Of a DNA stretch of 64,000 bases, positions 1-7,505 are shown piece after piece. The position numbers were made by a program, and so were the translations under genes. The stretch is taken from the NCBI GenBank assembly GCA_965225915.1, contig OZ245326.1:930001-994000 (forward strand), written 5' to 3'. The stretch comes from JAAXHH01 sp965225915. Lineage in GTDB: Bacteria; JAAXHH01. Position 1 is the stretch's first letter; each line of letters starts with the position of its first letter. Under the pieces are notes generated by a model, which ran no database searches, was not told the origin of the DNA, and saw only the letters and a program-made list of their open reading frames with translations.

Positions 1-194
1 CCGGCCCGGTCCAGGCCCCGACCGTAGGAGTTCGTCCCTTCGTAACCCGGCCTATGGTTGGTATTCCCCTGGTAGATAGGAACGGCGGAAGACGTGCCGT
101 GGTAGCCGCCATGTATGGCGTCTGTCGTAAAATCCCGGTTCTCGGCCGATTGGTAATTGTCGGCAGCGAACCGCAGTTCATGGTCGTTGGACAT
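1..194 (-). CDS. Cys/Met-metabolism PLP-dependent enzyme, N-terminal fragment
   Basis: This is an open reading frame running off the left edge. The ATG is at 194 and about 64 codons are visible. The peptide contains DFTTDAIHGGY followed by SAVPIYQGNT, the typical N-terminus of the trans-sulfuration family (cystathionine gamma-synthase/lyase, O-acetylhomoserine sulfhydrylase, methionine gamma-lyase). These cytosolic PLP enzymes act on sulfur amino acids. A purine-rich stretch (tgagga) lies just upstream of the ATG. The PLP lysine and substrate-defining residues are outside the window, so the exact reaction cannot be named. The family call is seen in sequence; the specific function is open. Confidence 0.75.
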   Translation of the reverse strand, partial: MSNDHELRFAADNYQSAENRDFTTDAIHGGYHGTSSAVPIYQGNTNHRPGYEGTNSYGRGLDRA

Positions 195-418
195 GGCGGG
201 TTAGTCCTCAGCAAAATGCTACGTAATTGTGAAGTTAGATTCCGGGCCTATGCATATCCAAAACGGAAATCAGGTCGAGAAAGATCCTGATTTGTTGACT
301 GGTAAAGGTAAGTTGGGGTAAATAGAGGTCAAGTCATATCATAGGTGTAACGAAGCATCCCAGACTCACAACACCGCGCTTTCTCGTACAGGTAATTCCG
401 TCGTGATTTTAGTAACGC

Positions 419-447
419 TTGACGTTATTAACGCGTAATGTTATTAT
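419..447 (+). promoter_or_regulatory. Promoter and probable HigA operator of higBA
   Basis: TTGACG (419-424), a 17-base spacer and TATTAT (442-447) match the sigma-70 consensus at five of six positions in each box. Short inverted repeats overlap it (AACG-CTTGA-CGTT and ATTA-ACGCG-TAAT, about 415-439), as expected of an operator bound by an XRE antitoxin. The higB ATG lies only ten bases after the -10 box, so the transcript would be nearly leaderless, and no ribosome binding site is seen. Operator function is inferred. Confidence 0.6.
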
Positions 448-456
448 AGTAATGGC

Positions 457-738
457 ATGATAGAATCGTTCAGTGACCGTGAGACTGAAAAGGTGTTCCG
501 GCGTGAAATGTCTAGGAGGTTCTCCAGTAGCCTGGCTCGTGCCGCCCTGAAGAAACTACTTATGCTACACACCGCTGAAGCCATGCAGGATCTGAATGCT
601 CTGCCAGGTAACAGAATTGAAAGACTTACAGGAGACCGTAAAGGTCAGTACAGTATTCGTGTAAACGACCAATGGCGGCTGTGTTTTGAATGGACGGATG
701 GTCGAGCTACCAACGTGGAACTTGTTGACTATCATTAG
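457..738 (+). CDS. higB: HigB-type toxin (RelE/ParE superfamily mRNA interferase)
   Basis: This 93-residue protein opens with IESFSDRETEKVFRRE and has the core LNALPGNRIERLTGDRKGQYSIRVNDQWRL and a C-terminal VELVDYH. Both are characteristic of the HigB plasmid-maintenance killer family, which cleaves mRNA on the ribosome. Its length is normal for the family. It is followed after nine bases by the antitoxin gene, in the reversed toxin-first order typical of higBA. The pair sits next to a decayed gene, as is common for mobile toxin-antitoxin modules. Activity is inferred from family membership. Confidence 0.9.
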   Translation: MIESFSDRETEKVFRREMSRRFSSSLARAALKKLLMLHTAEAMQDLNALPGNRIERLTGDRKGQYSIRVNDQWRLCFEWTDGRATNVELVDYH

Positions 739-747
739 GAGGTAGAA

Positions 748-1053
748 ATGACTACCACCGTTATGCCCCCGATTCATCCGGGAGAAATCCTCATGGAGGA
801 ATTTCTCGAGCCATTAGGGCTGAGTCAGTATCGTTTAGCAATGGACATCTCTGTTCCCCCGCGCCGCATTAACGAAATCGTTCACGGCAAGCGTGCCATT
901 TCAGCAGACACGGCACTACGGCTGGCCCGCTATTTTGGGACCACGGATCGTTTCTGGTTGAATCTGCAGGCGCACTATGACCTGGAGGTGCAGAGGGATC
1001 GACTGGGGAATAGATTGGAGACCGAGGTGCGCGTTCTGGAGCGATCGAACTGA
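748..1053 (+). CDS. higA: HigA-type antitoxin (XRE family)
   Basis: This 101-residue helix-turn-helix protein begins with MPPIHPGEILMEEFLEPLGLSQYRLA and continues into VPPRRINEIVHGKRAISADTALRLARYFGT, the standard HigA/VapI sequence. It should neutralise HigB and repress the shared promoter upstream of 457. A strong Shine-Dalgarno (aggaggt) overlaps the higB stop and lies five bases before the ATG, which fixes the start and suggests coupled translation with a higher antitoxin yield. The fold is clear; regulation is inferred. Confidence 0.92.
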   Translation: MTTTVMPPIHPGEILMEEFLEPLGLSQYRLAMDISVPPRRINEIVHGKRAISADTALRLARYFGTTDRFWLNLQAHYDLEVQRDRLGNRLETEVRVLERSN

Positions 1054-1067
1054 ACCCGGGAAGATCC

Positions 1068-1689
1068 ATGTCCGAGCATCCGGAATCCCCTCCCCTCCGA
1101 GACTGCTGGCTGAAGCCGGGATAGGGAATTGGGCCATCCGACACGTAGAACCGATCAACACTGGCGTCACCAACCTAACATCCCTCGTCGTTCTCCAAGA
1201 CGATAAGCGACACATCCTTCGCGAATATGAATGGCCCCACCCTTCAAGTGACGATCTTCACAGGATGGTAAAAGAGAAATACCTACACGACCACCTTCTG
1301 GAAATTGATGTCCCCGTACCGTTCATCATCCCTGGAACGTGCTTGTTCACAGGGTAAACGGGCAGTGGACATGTTCCGCATGGCTGGACTGGGAATACGC
1401 GTGGTCGGGAGACCCGGTCTGGGATCTAGTGCGCATGGACCTGTTTCGAATGAAACCGATTGGACCCACGCCGGCCGCTTTCTACGAAGGATATGGATCC
1501 CGTCCACAGGAGCCAAACCGGAGCATCTACGAACTGTCGATCTACCTGTGGATGGCTAACCAGTACCTGGACGGGGAGGGTGAAGATAGAGCGCTCATGC
1601 CCACCTACAAGGCAGCGATGAACTACCTGGACCACGTCGATGAGGCGTTAGAGAAGATCCGTGCGGAGTGCAGTACATTGGATCGCTGA
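1068..1689 (+). pseudogene. Phosphotransferase (APH/choline kinase family) pseudogene with internal deletion
   Basis: Two pieces of one protein family are read in different frames. The first, from about 1085 to 1340, gives LLAEAGIGNWAIRHVEP and VTNLTSLVVLQDDKRHILREYEW, the N-lobe of aminoglycoside-phosphotransferase-like kinases. The second (1339-1689) gives LVHRVNGQWTCSAWLDWEYAWSGDPVWDL, the C-lobe with the metal-binding loop. The roughly 100 residues between them, including the catalytic HGD loop, are absent, and the first frame stops at 1357. The ATG at 1068 reads only 18 codons to a stop, another frameshift. The gene is therefore inactive. Confidence 0.7.
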
Positions 1690-1794
1690 CAATTTGCCGG
1701 GGATTCGAAAAGGGAAGGTCAAGGACAGAAGCACCTGGTCGGCTTAAGACATGACCATTACCGTCCCAAGCACACCCGTGGTGGTGAATCGGTT

Positions 1795-2583
1795 TCAGGT
1801 TTTTTCCAACACGGCAATGTAACCGGGACCGGGCGTGTCTATGTAAGTCCCAACATGCCAGCCAGTTCCTTCGAGTATCTGCTTCATTTCTACTTTTGAC
1901 ACGTAGAGATAGTCAAACCAGGGTGTATTGAGATCCCTATAGCGAATTCGGATGCGTATCTGCCCGCTCAATCTCCCCAGTGCTCTGTTGCGCTTATGAT
2001 ACTCCTTGTGACACTGTATCGAAGTTTGATGAGGATCCTTTGTCTCTGCTATGATTCTGGCCGAGGGACTGGTCATGCTGTGGAACTGTTTGAGCAGCCG
2101 TTTCGCACTCTTGCCATCTCCAAAAGTACCAAAGTTGTTACCCAACATTAAAATGGAATCAAAGGTCCCCAGAGTTGGATCAACTTCCGAAACCGACATC
2201 ACCTTCCCGTCTCGCAGACCCCTTCGTTGCGCGACCTGGATCGCGGGAGGTGAAATATCAATACCCAAGACGCTGTGCCCCTGGTTCTGACAGTAGATCG
2301 AGTGGGAACCGGCACCACATCCAACATCAAGTACCTTACCATTTACGTGTTTTATCGCCAACTTTTGATGAGAGGGCCAAGCTTCGGGGGATGTAAAATA
2401 CCGGCTTCCATCGCCTACTCTAATGAAGCCGTCGTCTCGCTCGATGATTTCCAACGTGTCTTCCATGCGATTGCAACTTACAAGAAACTGTCCAAAGGTG
2501 TCTAGAGTTTCGATCACTGAACGACCACCGGAAAAAGGAGATTTGGTTAACACTAAAGGAGGCAGTGCTTCACTGAATTGCAC
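1795..2583 (-). CDS. Class I SAM-dependent methyltransferase
   Basis: Motif I, VLDVGCGAGSHSIYCQ, lies at about residues 84-99 and is followed by the acidic loop VLGIDIS, so the protein is a Rossmann-fold methyltransferase. The annotated start is GTG at 2583. Homologous methyltransferases usually start close to the sequence MEDTLEIIERDDGF, so the ATG at 2466 is an alternative start. The substrate is not evident. The gene stands alone between a pseudogene and a non-coding stretch, and its codon use is more A+T-rich than that of the catabolic block further right. Confidence 0.8.
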   Translation of the reverse strand: MQFSEALPPLVLTKSPFSGGRSVIETLDTFGQFLVSCNRMEDTLEIIERDDGFIRVGDGSRYFTSPEAWPSHQKLAIKHVNGKVLDVGCGAGSHSIYCQNQGHSVLGIDISPPAIQVAQRRGLRDGKVMSVSEVDPTLGTFDSILMLGNNFGTFGDGKSAKRLLKQFHSMTSPSARIIAETKDPHQTSIQCHKEYHKRNRALGRLSGQIRIRIRYRDLNTPWFDYLYVSKVEMKQILEGTGWHVGTYIDTPGPGYIAVLEKT

Positions 2584-2766
2584 CTGCCCAGATTCCTTGT
2601 TTAGTACACCTGCGCTTGTATTTTAAAAATCGTTTCGCTGCAACCGGACACGATCACATTTTTTGCTTGGAAAGTGTAACGCGATTTCAGGTTCAGGTCA
2701 ACGATTTAATGCACATTTAATGCACAATCGACGCACAGAATAACGCAACGGTAAGAAGGAGTTTTC

Positions 2767-2934
2767 CTGCTGGAGACAGCACAAAGCCTCGACCATTTGA
2801 AAACGGTGGCAGACGCATATGGCCTGCAACATCGTTTCCGGCCGAGGCTTGGTGGCCCGCTTTACGAGGTATGGTTGGAAACTCAGATTCTGACTGAATT
2901 CGTTTCCGACGAGATCAAAAACCTCAAAACCTGA
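2767..2934 (+). other. Possible small ORF lacking a standard start codon
   Basis: An open frame of about 55 codons ends at TGA 2932-2934. It follows an aaggag sequence (2755-2760) at good spacing, but the only codons in position are CTG (2767 or 2770). The peptide (ETAQSLDHLKTVADAYGL, ending FVSDEIKNLKT) looks protein-like. It could be a real small gene with a rare start, or the remnant of a longer gene. The rest of 2584-2975 shows only A+T-rich sequence with a short repeat (tttaatgcaca). Confidence 0.2.
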
Positions 2935-2975
2935 TTACAACTTAAGAACCGTCTGACTGCAACACCATTACCTGA

Positions 2976-3551
2976 CTATCCGGAAATCATGCCCAGGATC
3001 TCTACCAGGTGGTCGGTCGACGGCCGGTCGAAGGGATCGGAACCCACGTACTTGAACCGAAGTACGCCTTCCTTGTCGATGATGAAGGCGGTGGGAGAAA
3101 CTTCTTCTCCCTTGTCGGTCGGTTTCTTGATCTTGAACTTGGTGGGTATGGCCCGATCCGGGTCTGCGAGAACGGAAAAGGAGAGATCCTCCCGCTTGAC
3201 TTTCGACTTGGCGACAAAGTCCCTGGTCTGTTCGAGATCTTCGGGATTGATGAAGAGTAGTTCCGTATCGTTTCCTGCGATGCGTTCGTAGTCGGATTGC
3301 AACTGCCCCAGTTGCCGTAAGCAAAGGGGTCACCAGTAGCCTATCCAGCCGCGGTCGACGACCACCAGTATGTTTTTCCTGCCCTTGAAATCGGCGAAGT
3401 TGACGGTCTCGCCGTTGACGTCTTGCAGGCTGAACTCCGGCGCCGGCTGGCCTACCCTCGGAGCCAGGTTCCTCGGTTGTGCGTCTGCGGATTCCGCCAG
3501 CAGGCCGATCAGCGCCAGGGCGAAAATCGAACGCAACAGTACGTGTATCAT
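2976..3551 (-). CDS. Exported peroxiredoxin-like selenoprotein (UxxC), in-frame UGA
   Basis: The reading frame is continuous from ATG 3551 to 2976 except for one TGA at 3330-3332. Before it lie a signal peptide (residues 1 to about 24, ending ADA) and the AhpC/TSA N-terminus (VGQPAPEFSLQDVNGETV). After it comes the rest of the fold (SFSVLADPDRAIPTKFKI, SPTAFIIDKEGVLRFKYVG). The TGA falls exactly where relatives have the first cysteine of WCPxC, giving WUPLC with selenocysteine 74 and cysteine 77. A hairpin fitting bacterial SECIS rules lies 14 bases downstream (3299-3315). GGGAGGG precedes the ATG. The likely role is a periplasmic or membrane-facing thiol peroxidase/oxidoreductase. The alternative is a nonsense mutation or sequencing error; the hairpin and intact downstream frame argue against it. 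Confidence 0.85.
3299..3332 (-). promoter_or_regulatory. UGA (Sec) codon with bacterial SECIS-like hairpin
   Basis: On the minus strand the UGA (3332-3330) is followed by a 14-base linker, then GCAACUG-GGG-CAGUUGC (3315-3299). This is a perfect seven-pair stem with a GGG apical loop. The loop begins 22 bases after UGA and its first base is G. This fits the published description of bacterial SECIS elements (apical loop about 16-37 bases from UGA, G among the first two loop bases). SelB would bind it to recode UGA. The hairpin is seen directly; function is inferred. Confidence 0.8.
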
Positions 3552-3689
3552 GTGGATCCCTCCCTTGTTCCGTAGCAATTCACTTGCGTTTTGTATCGGT
3601 TAATATAACCTACCCCGATGCGCCTGTGAACTTCAATTTTAATGTAACACGTATTTTGTTCCACAACGATTTCGAGGAGCCGATTACAC

Positions 3690-4481
3690 ATGATTCCGGG
3701 TATTACCCAACTCTGTCTCAACCGCCAGGATCTTGAACAGGACCTTTCGAAGGCCATGGAACTGGGCTACGAGGCCATTGAACTGGTTTTCTCCGATGAC
3801 GGATCACCGAACATAGACGCCTCGACAACGGAAATCGCCGCGGTCGGGGACGACTGCAGGAATCACGGACTCGAACTGTGTTCCATGATCGCCATTCGCC
3901 GGGACGCCGGTTCCCTGTTATCGCCCTCCGCGGACGAACGCGCGAAGCGAGTGGCCATCCTGCAAAGAGGGTTTGAAATAGCCGAGATACTAGGTGTGGA
4001 CGCCCTCCTGCTTCATCCAGGAGCGCTCGATCCAAAAAGTTCCTACGGTACGACCTGGAACAACTTCCGCGACGCCCTTCGCGGCCTCGCCCCCGATGCG
4101 GAACGCCGCGGAACCCGGATCGGCATCGAGAACGTGTGGAATCAGTTCATGCTGAGTCCCGGGGAAGCGCGCCAACTCGTCGACGAGGTCGGATCACCCG
4201 CCGTCGGCATCTACCTGGATACGGCCAACATGATCCTGTACGGCTACCCGGACATGTGGATTCGGGAACTCGGAAACCGGATCTTCAAGGTGCACGTAAA
4301 GGATTTCCGTCGCGGTGAAGGCGCGTGGGTACAGTTGATGGACGGCGACACGGACTGGCCGGCGGTCATGGCCGAACTGCGCGGTATTGGTTTCGACGGC
4401 GCCCTGGTCAGCGAGGTCGGAGGAGACGATACTGACATGCGTGAGACGGCTGAACGCATCCGTCGGATCATCACCCTTTAG
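3690..4481 (+). CDS. Sugar phosphate isomerase/epimerase family (xylose isomerase-like TIM barrel)
   Basis: This 263-residue protein has the AP-endonuclease-2/xylose-isomerase-like pattern. It reads LCLNRQDLEQDLSKAMELGYEAIELVF at the N-terminus, then GIENVWNQF, YLDTANMILYG, VHVKDFRRGEGAW and finally ALVSEVGG. The Glu, Asp and His residues in these strands form the metal site of hydroxypyruvate isomerase and L-ribulose-5-phosphate 3-epimerase relatives. A gaggag sequence lies 11 bases before the ATG. It is transcribed away from the selenoprotein gene. The substrate is unknown; a sugar or sugar acid is likely, given the catabolic genes to the right. Confidence 0.8.
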   Translation: MIPGITQLCLNRQDLEQDLSKAMELGYEAIELVFSDDGSPNIDASTTEIAAVGDDCRNHGLELCSMIAIRRDAGSLLSPSADERAKRVAILQRGFEIAEILGVDALLLHPGALDPKSSYGTTWNNFRDALRGLAPDAERRGTRIGIENVWNQFMLSPGEARQLVDEVGSPAVGIYLDTANMILYGYPDMWIRELGNRIFKVHVKDFRRGEGAWVQLMDGDTDWPAVMAELRGIGFDGALVSEVGGDDTDMRETAERIRRIITL

Positions 4482-4505
4482 GTTCAGAAGGCAATGGGCC
4501 AGCGC

Positions 4506-5501
4506 CTATCGCGCTGCCGAAATGGCATCGGCGTACTTGATCACGCCGTTGACGTACGAGGTGATGGGATTGTAACTGAAGATGGCTTTCCGCCTGGCGG
4601 AGTCGTCCGTAGCGTACTTCCCACGTTCCTTGAGGTACCGGGCCACACTCATCACGGCGTCGGGCCACGAATGAAGATCTATCGTACCGTCACCGTCGCC
4701 ATCGGCGGCATGGGGCATGCTGGCCGGCATGAACTGGGGGTATCCAATAGCCCCTGCCCAGGAGCCGTGGAGGGACAGCGGGTCGACGCCCGCCGCCTTG
4801 GACTGCCGTAGCAGAGCCACCAGGTTGCCGACGCACCGGCGGCGTATTTTAGCAAAGCGTTCTTCCTGCGTGCTGGCTACTCCCGCGTTGGCCAGGGGAT
4901 CGGCCTCTCCGTTTGCCGTAATCCGTCGCACCGCTTCCTGCTGCGCCTCTTCCAGGTACAACAACTGGGCGACCAGGACGTTGAATACGCGGTAATTACC
5001 TGTAAATTCGCCCAGACCGGATTCCCACATCAGGATGGACACGATATCCTTTGCGGCCACGCCGTATTTCTGTTCCGCCGCATTCAACAGACCCTTCTTT
5101 TCCTCGAGAAAATCGACGCCCCGTCTCACCCTCTTTTCCGTCAGGAACACCCGGGAGAAATCCTCGTGTGCCTTGTTCTGAATCGAGACGCTGCGGGGCG
5201 TGGCCACCTTGATCAGCTGGGAGGAATATACCTGCCGGCTCTCGGGCCGGTCGAATAGTGCCAGGAACTCGGCTTCGGAAACGGGTGATCCCCCGCCCTT
5301 ACTGGATGCGAGCCGTTTGACCAGGTCCGGAAGGAAGGACGCCGCCAGATGGGTACGCGGCAGGTCGACGATCGCCGACTTGCGCAGCTCCCAGGAATTG
5401 CTGTTCTGCGCTGCCGCCTCGTCCGGCCGCACCCACGCCGCCGCTAACAAGGCGGTAAGGGCAGCGATCGAAAATATAGTCCAGGAAGTGATGTGCGCCA
5501 T
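4506..5501 (-). CDS. Lytic murein transglycosylase, MltB family
   Basis: A signal peptide (MAHITSWTIFSIAALTALLAAA, written here only in part, with AAAQ at the likely cleavage site) is followed by the SLT_2/MltB core. The core contains SILMWESGLGEFTGNYRVFN, with the catalytic glutamate, and GSWAGAIGYPQFMPAS, then DGDGDGTIDLHSWPDAVMSVARYL. It cleaves peptidoglycan in the periplasm. An upstream in-frame start at 5555 exists, but the ATG at 5501 gives a proper signal peptide and follows a ggggaa ribosome site. The mature domain is of ordinary length. It is monocistronic, with its own promoter at 5540-5569. Confidence 0.9.
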   Translation of the reverse strand: MAHITSWTIFSIAALTALLAAAWVRPDEAAAQNSNSWELRKSAIVDLPRTHLAASFLPDLVKRLASSKGGGSPVSEAEFLALFDRPESRQVYSSQLIKVATPRSVSIQNKAHEDFSRVFLTEKRVRRGVDFLEEKKGLLNAAEQKYGVAAKDIVSILMWESGLGEFTGNYRVFNVLVAQLLYLEEAQQEAVRRITANGEADPLANAGVASTQEERFAKIRRRCVGNLVALLRQSKAAGVDPLSLHGSWAGAIGYPQFMPASMPHAADGDGDGTIDLHSWPDAVMSVARYLKERGKYATDDSARRKAIFSYNPITSYVNGVIKYADAISAAR

Positions 5502-5539
5502 GCCTATTCCCCAAGTGAAAGGTGACCGGATCTTCCTTT

Positions 5540-5569
5540 TATTAACCGGATTCAAATGAGCACTGTCAA
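5540..5569 (-). promoter_or_regulatory. Promoter of the MltB-family gene
   Basis: On the minus strand a perfect -35 TTGACA (5569-5564), an 18-base spacer and TTAATA (5545-5540) lie about 40 bases before the ATG at 5501. The -35 box is part of an inverted repeat, CTGTCAAG (5563-5570) and CTTGACAG (5589-5596), which could bind a regulator. Function is inferred from position. Confidence 0.5.
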
Positions 5570-5712
5570 GCGGATAATGCCCGTTGAACTTGACAGATTG
5601 ACACGGCGCCGGTAGTTGACGTAATCGTCCATATGCTTACCGCAGTTTAAGGCAACGATTCCGTCGATACACGAGCCAAAATACCCGCGACACCTGCGAA
5701 GGATCGCCTTCC

Positions 5713-7500
5713 TTACCAGGTTAGTTTCTTCAGTTCGTGTTTCTTCGTAAAGTAGACTCCGTCTTCATCCATGGGACCGGTATTCTGGAAGGCGCCTGGT
5801 TCCTCGTGTATGGTGGTCAGGGCTGAAGTGGAGGGATCGAACCGGAAGAAACACCCGGTCGTGAATCCATACATGCTTCCCTCGGGACCCGTCTGCAGAC
5901 CATGGTCCAGCGGGCGCCCGCCGGGCAGGCTGGTCGTATGGACGAAATGCCGGTCATCGGGATCGAACGCGAAGAGGAAGGAGCCGGTTTTACCCGCCGC
6001 CGTCCCGTAAAGCAGGCCTTCATCTGAAATGGCCAGGGCGCTGATGGCGGTAGCCGGGACCGACAGCGTGCTTTCCCAGACCTTTTCCTCCGCCTCGTAG
6101 TCCCATAGAAACAGCGTAGCCTGGTCCACGCGCGGTTGCGTACCGGTACCGCCGTCGATCGTCGTGCCCACGGCGAGCAGTCCGTGGCCGGAGAGCCACG
6201 CCAGCATCCAGCAACTAGCCTCCCCGGCGATATCGCGATAGGTCCCAAACCGCTCCGTGGCCGGATCGTACCAGGACAGCGGTCCACCCCACATGCCGTA
6301 GTTCGGAACCGAGGCCGTCCAAACGCGGCCCAGGGGTCCGGCAACCATGGATCGGGGACGATAGGAAACCTCGTCCACGCGGCCGAGTTCGCGAGGGTTG
6401 CTGTCGGGATCCTTCCCGAAGACGTAGGGCCGGGAGGGATCGTACACGGACAGCATGGCGCCAGGGTAGGAGCAGATATACATCCGGCCGTCCATGTTGG
6501 CCATGGAGTAGGCTTCCCCCGCGGCGTTGGTACATATGCCCAGGTCGTCCATGGACTTCGAACGAGGATCAAAACGGAAAAGATGCAGGGGCAGGATGCT
6601 CGAACCGTAAACGTTGTCGTCGGGGCCGCGGTGCAGCAGGAAGATCTCGCTGCCCGCGGATTCGTATTCTACGGATAACGTTCTTGTAGTTCCTGACCCA
6701 GGATGGGTTATGGCCAACTCGTGGTACATCTGCGTTGCCCGGTCCGCGAAATCCGCCGTGGATCCATCGGACAGGGCCAGGGGCGGCGCGGGGGCCGGGA
6801 GGCTTTCCACGGGCACGACTTCGAATCCATCCAGACGAAAATCTCCTTCGGTAGACTGGATATAGAGTTTCCCATCGGCCGCCCTGTACAGCGACAAAGA
6901 TCCACCGTCCTCCGTAACCACCACGGGGCCGACGGTCTTGCGCACGCCCGATTCCGGATCGTAGACGACCACGTGCGGTCGGGTCACCCTGATGCAGCAG
7001 GCGATCGTTCCACCGGTACCAACGTGGGGATAGCAGTACATGTCCGTCTCGTCTATCCGTCCGTGGCGGACGAATTCACCGGTCGACGGATCGTAGCTGA
7101 TCAGGCCGGCCGACCCGTAGCACCCGATCCAGATCAAGCCGTCTGGATCCTCATCCATGTTGCAGGGAAAGGTATCGTCGGGCAGATTGATGGCGCCCAC
7201 GTCATCCAGCTGTTCCGACGCCGGATCGTAGCGGTACAGGTGACCGGCATAGGCCGCACCGATGTAGATCAAGCCGTTGCGCGTGCGTATCGCCCCCGTC
7301 GGAAAATTCGCGGTGGGATCCGGAGCTGTCACCTGGGAGGTGGCGCCCGTGACCGGGTCGATCTTGACGACCGTAAACCCAGCTGCCTGCTGTCCCATCA
7401 CGGCGACCAGGCAGTCACGGCCTTCCGTGTCCAGGGTTGGGAAGACGCGGACCCAGTTGACGCTGCGGACCGGAATGCCAATGGTCTGGATCGACGGCAT
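5713..7500 (-). CDS. Beta-propeller (SMP-30/NHL/Kelch-like) protein of unknown function
   Basis: About 595 residues consist of repeated blades with the pattern (I/L)YD-P-(S/A)-G/T. Examples are GHLYRYDPASEQLDDVGAI, GLISYDPSTGEFVRHGRI, HVVVYDPESG, LSWYDPATERFGTY, LFAFDPDDRHF and FFRFDPSTS. No signal peptide is seen. The ATG at 7500 has GGAAGGA nine bases upstream. An in-frame ATG at 7509 overlaps the previous stop as ATGA, so either start may be used. It is the last gene of a minus-strand run with a dehydrogenase and a desuccinylase. A lactonase or scaffold role is possible but not supported by a specific motif. Confidence 0.75.
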   Translation of the reverse strand: MPSIQTIGIPVRSVNWVRVFPTLDTEGRDCLVAVMGQQAAGFTVVKIDPVTGATSQVTAPDPTANFPTGAIRTRNGLIYIGAAYAGHLYRYDPASEQLDDVGAINLPDDTFPCNMDEDPDGLIWIGCYGSAGLISYDPSTGEFVRHGRIDETDMYCYPHVGTGGTIACCIRVTRPHVVVYDPESGVRKTVGPVVVTEDGGSLSLYRAADGKLYIQSTEGDFRLDGFEVVPVESLPAPAPPLALSDGSTADFADRATQMYHELAITHPGSGTTRTLSVEYESAGSEIFLLHRGPDDNVYGSSILPLHLFRFDPRSKSMDDLGICTNAAGEAYSMANMDGRMYICSYPGAMLSVYDPSRPYVFGKDPDSNPRELGRVDEVSYRPRSMVAGPLGRVWTASVPNYGMWGGPLSWYDPATERFGTYRDIAGEASCWMLAWLSGHGLLAVGTTIDGGTGTQPRVDQATLFLWDYEAEEKVWESTLSVPATAISALAISDEGLLYGTAAGKTGSFLFAFDPDDRHFVHTTSLPGGRPLDHGLQTGPEGSMYGFTTGCFFRFDPSTSALTTIHEEPGAFQNTGPMDEDGVYFTKKHELKKLTW

Positions 7501-7505
7501 GATTT

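Noticed and set aside
54..290. 78-residue plus-strand ORF at the left end
   Set aside because: It is antisense to the N-terminal fragment of the Cys/Met PLP enzyme (1-194, minus), which has a recognisable family sequence.
3330..3578. A short redoxin fragment ending at TGA 3330 as a separate gene
   Set aside because: The downstream frame continues the same fold in the same frame, and a SECIS-like hairpin follows, so a single selenoprotein fits better than two genes.
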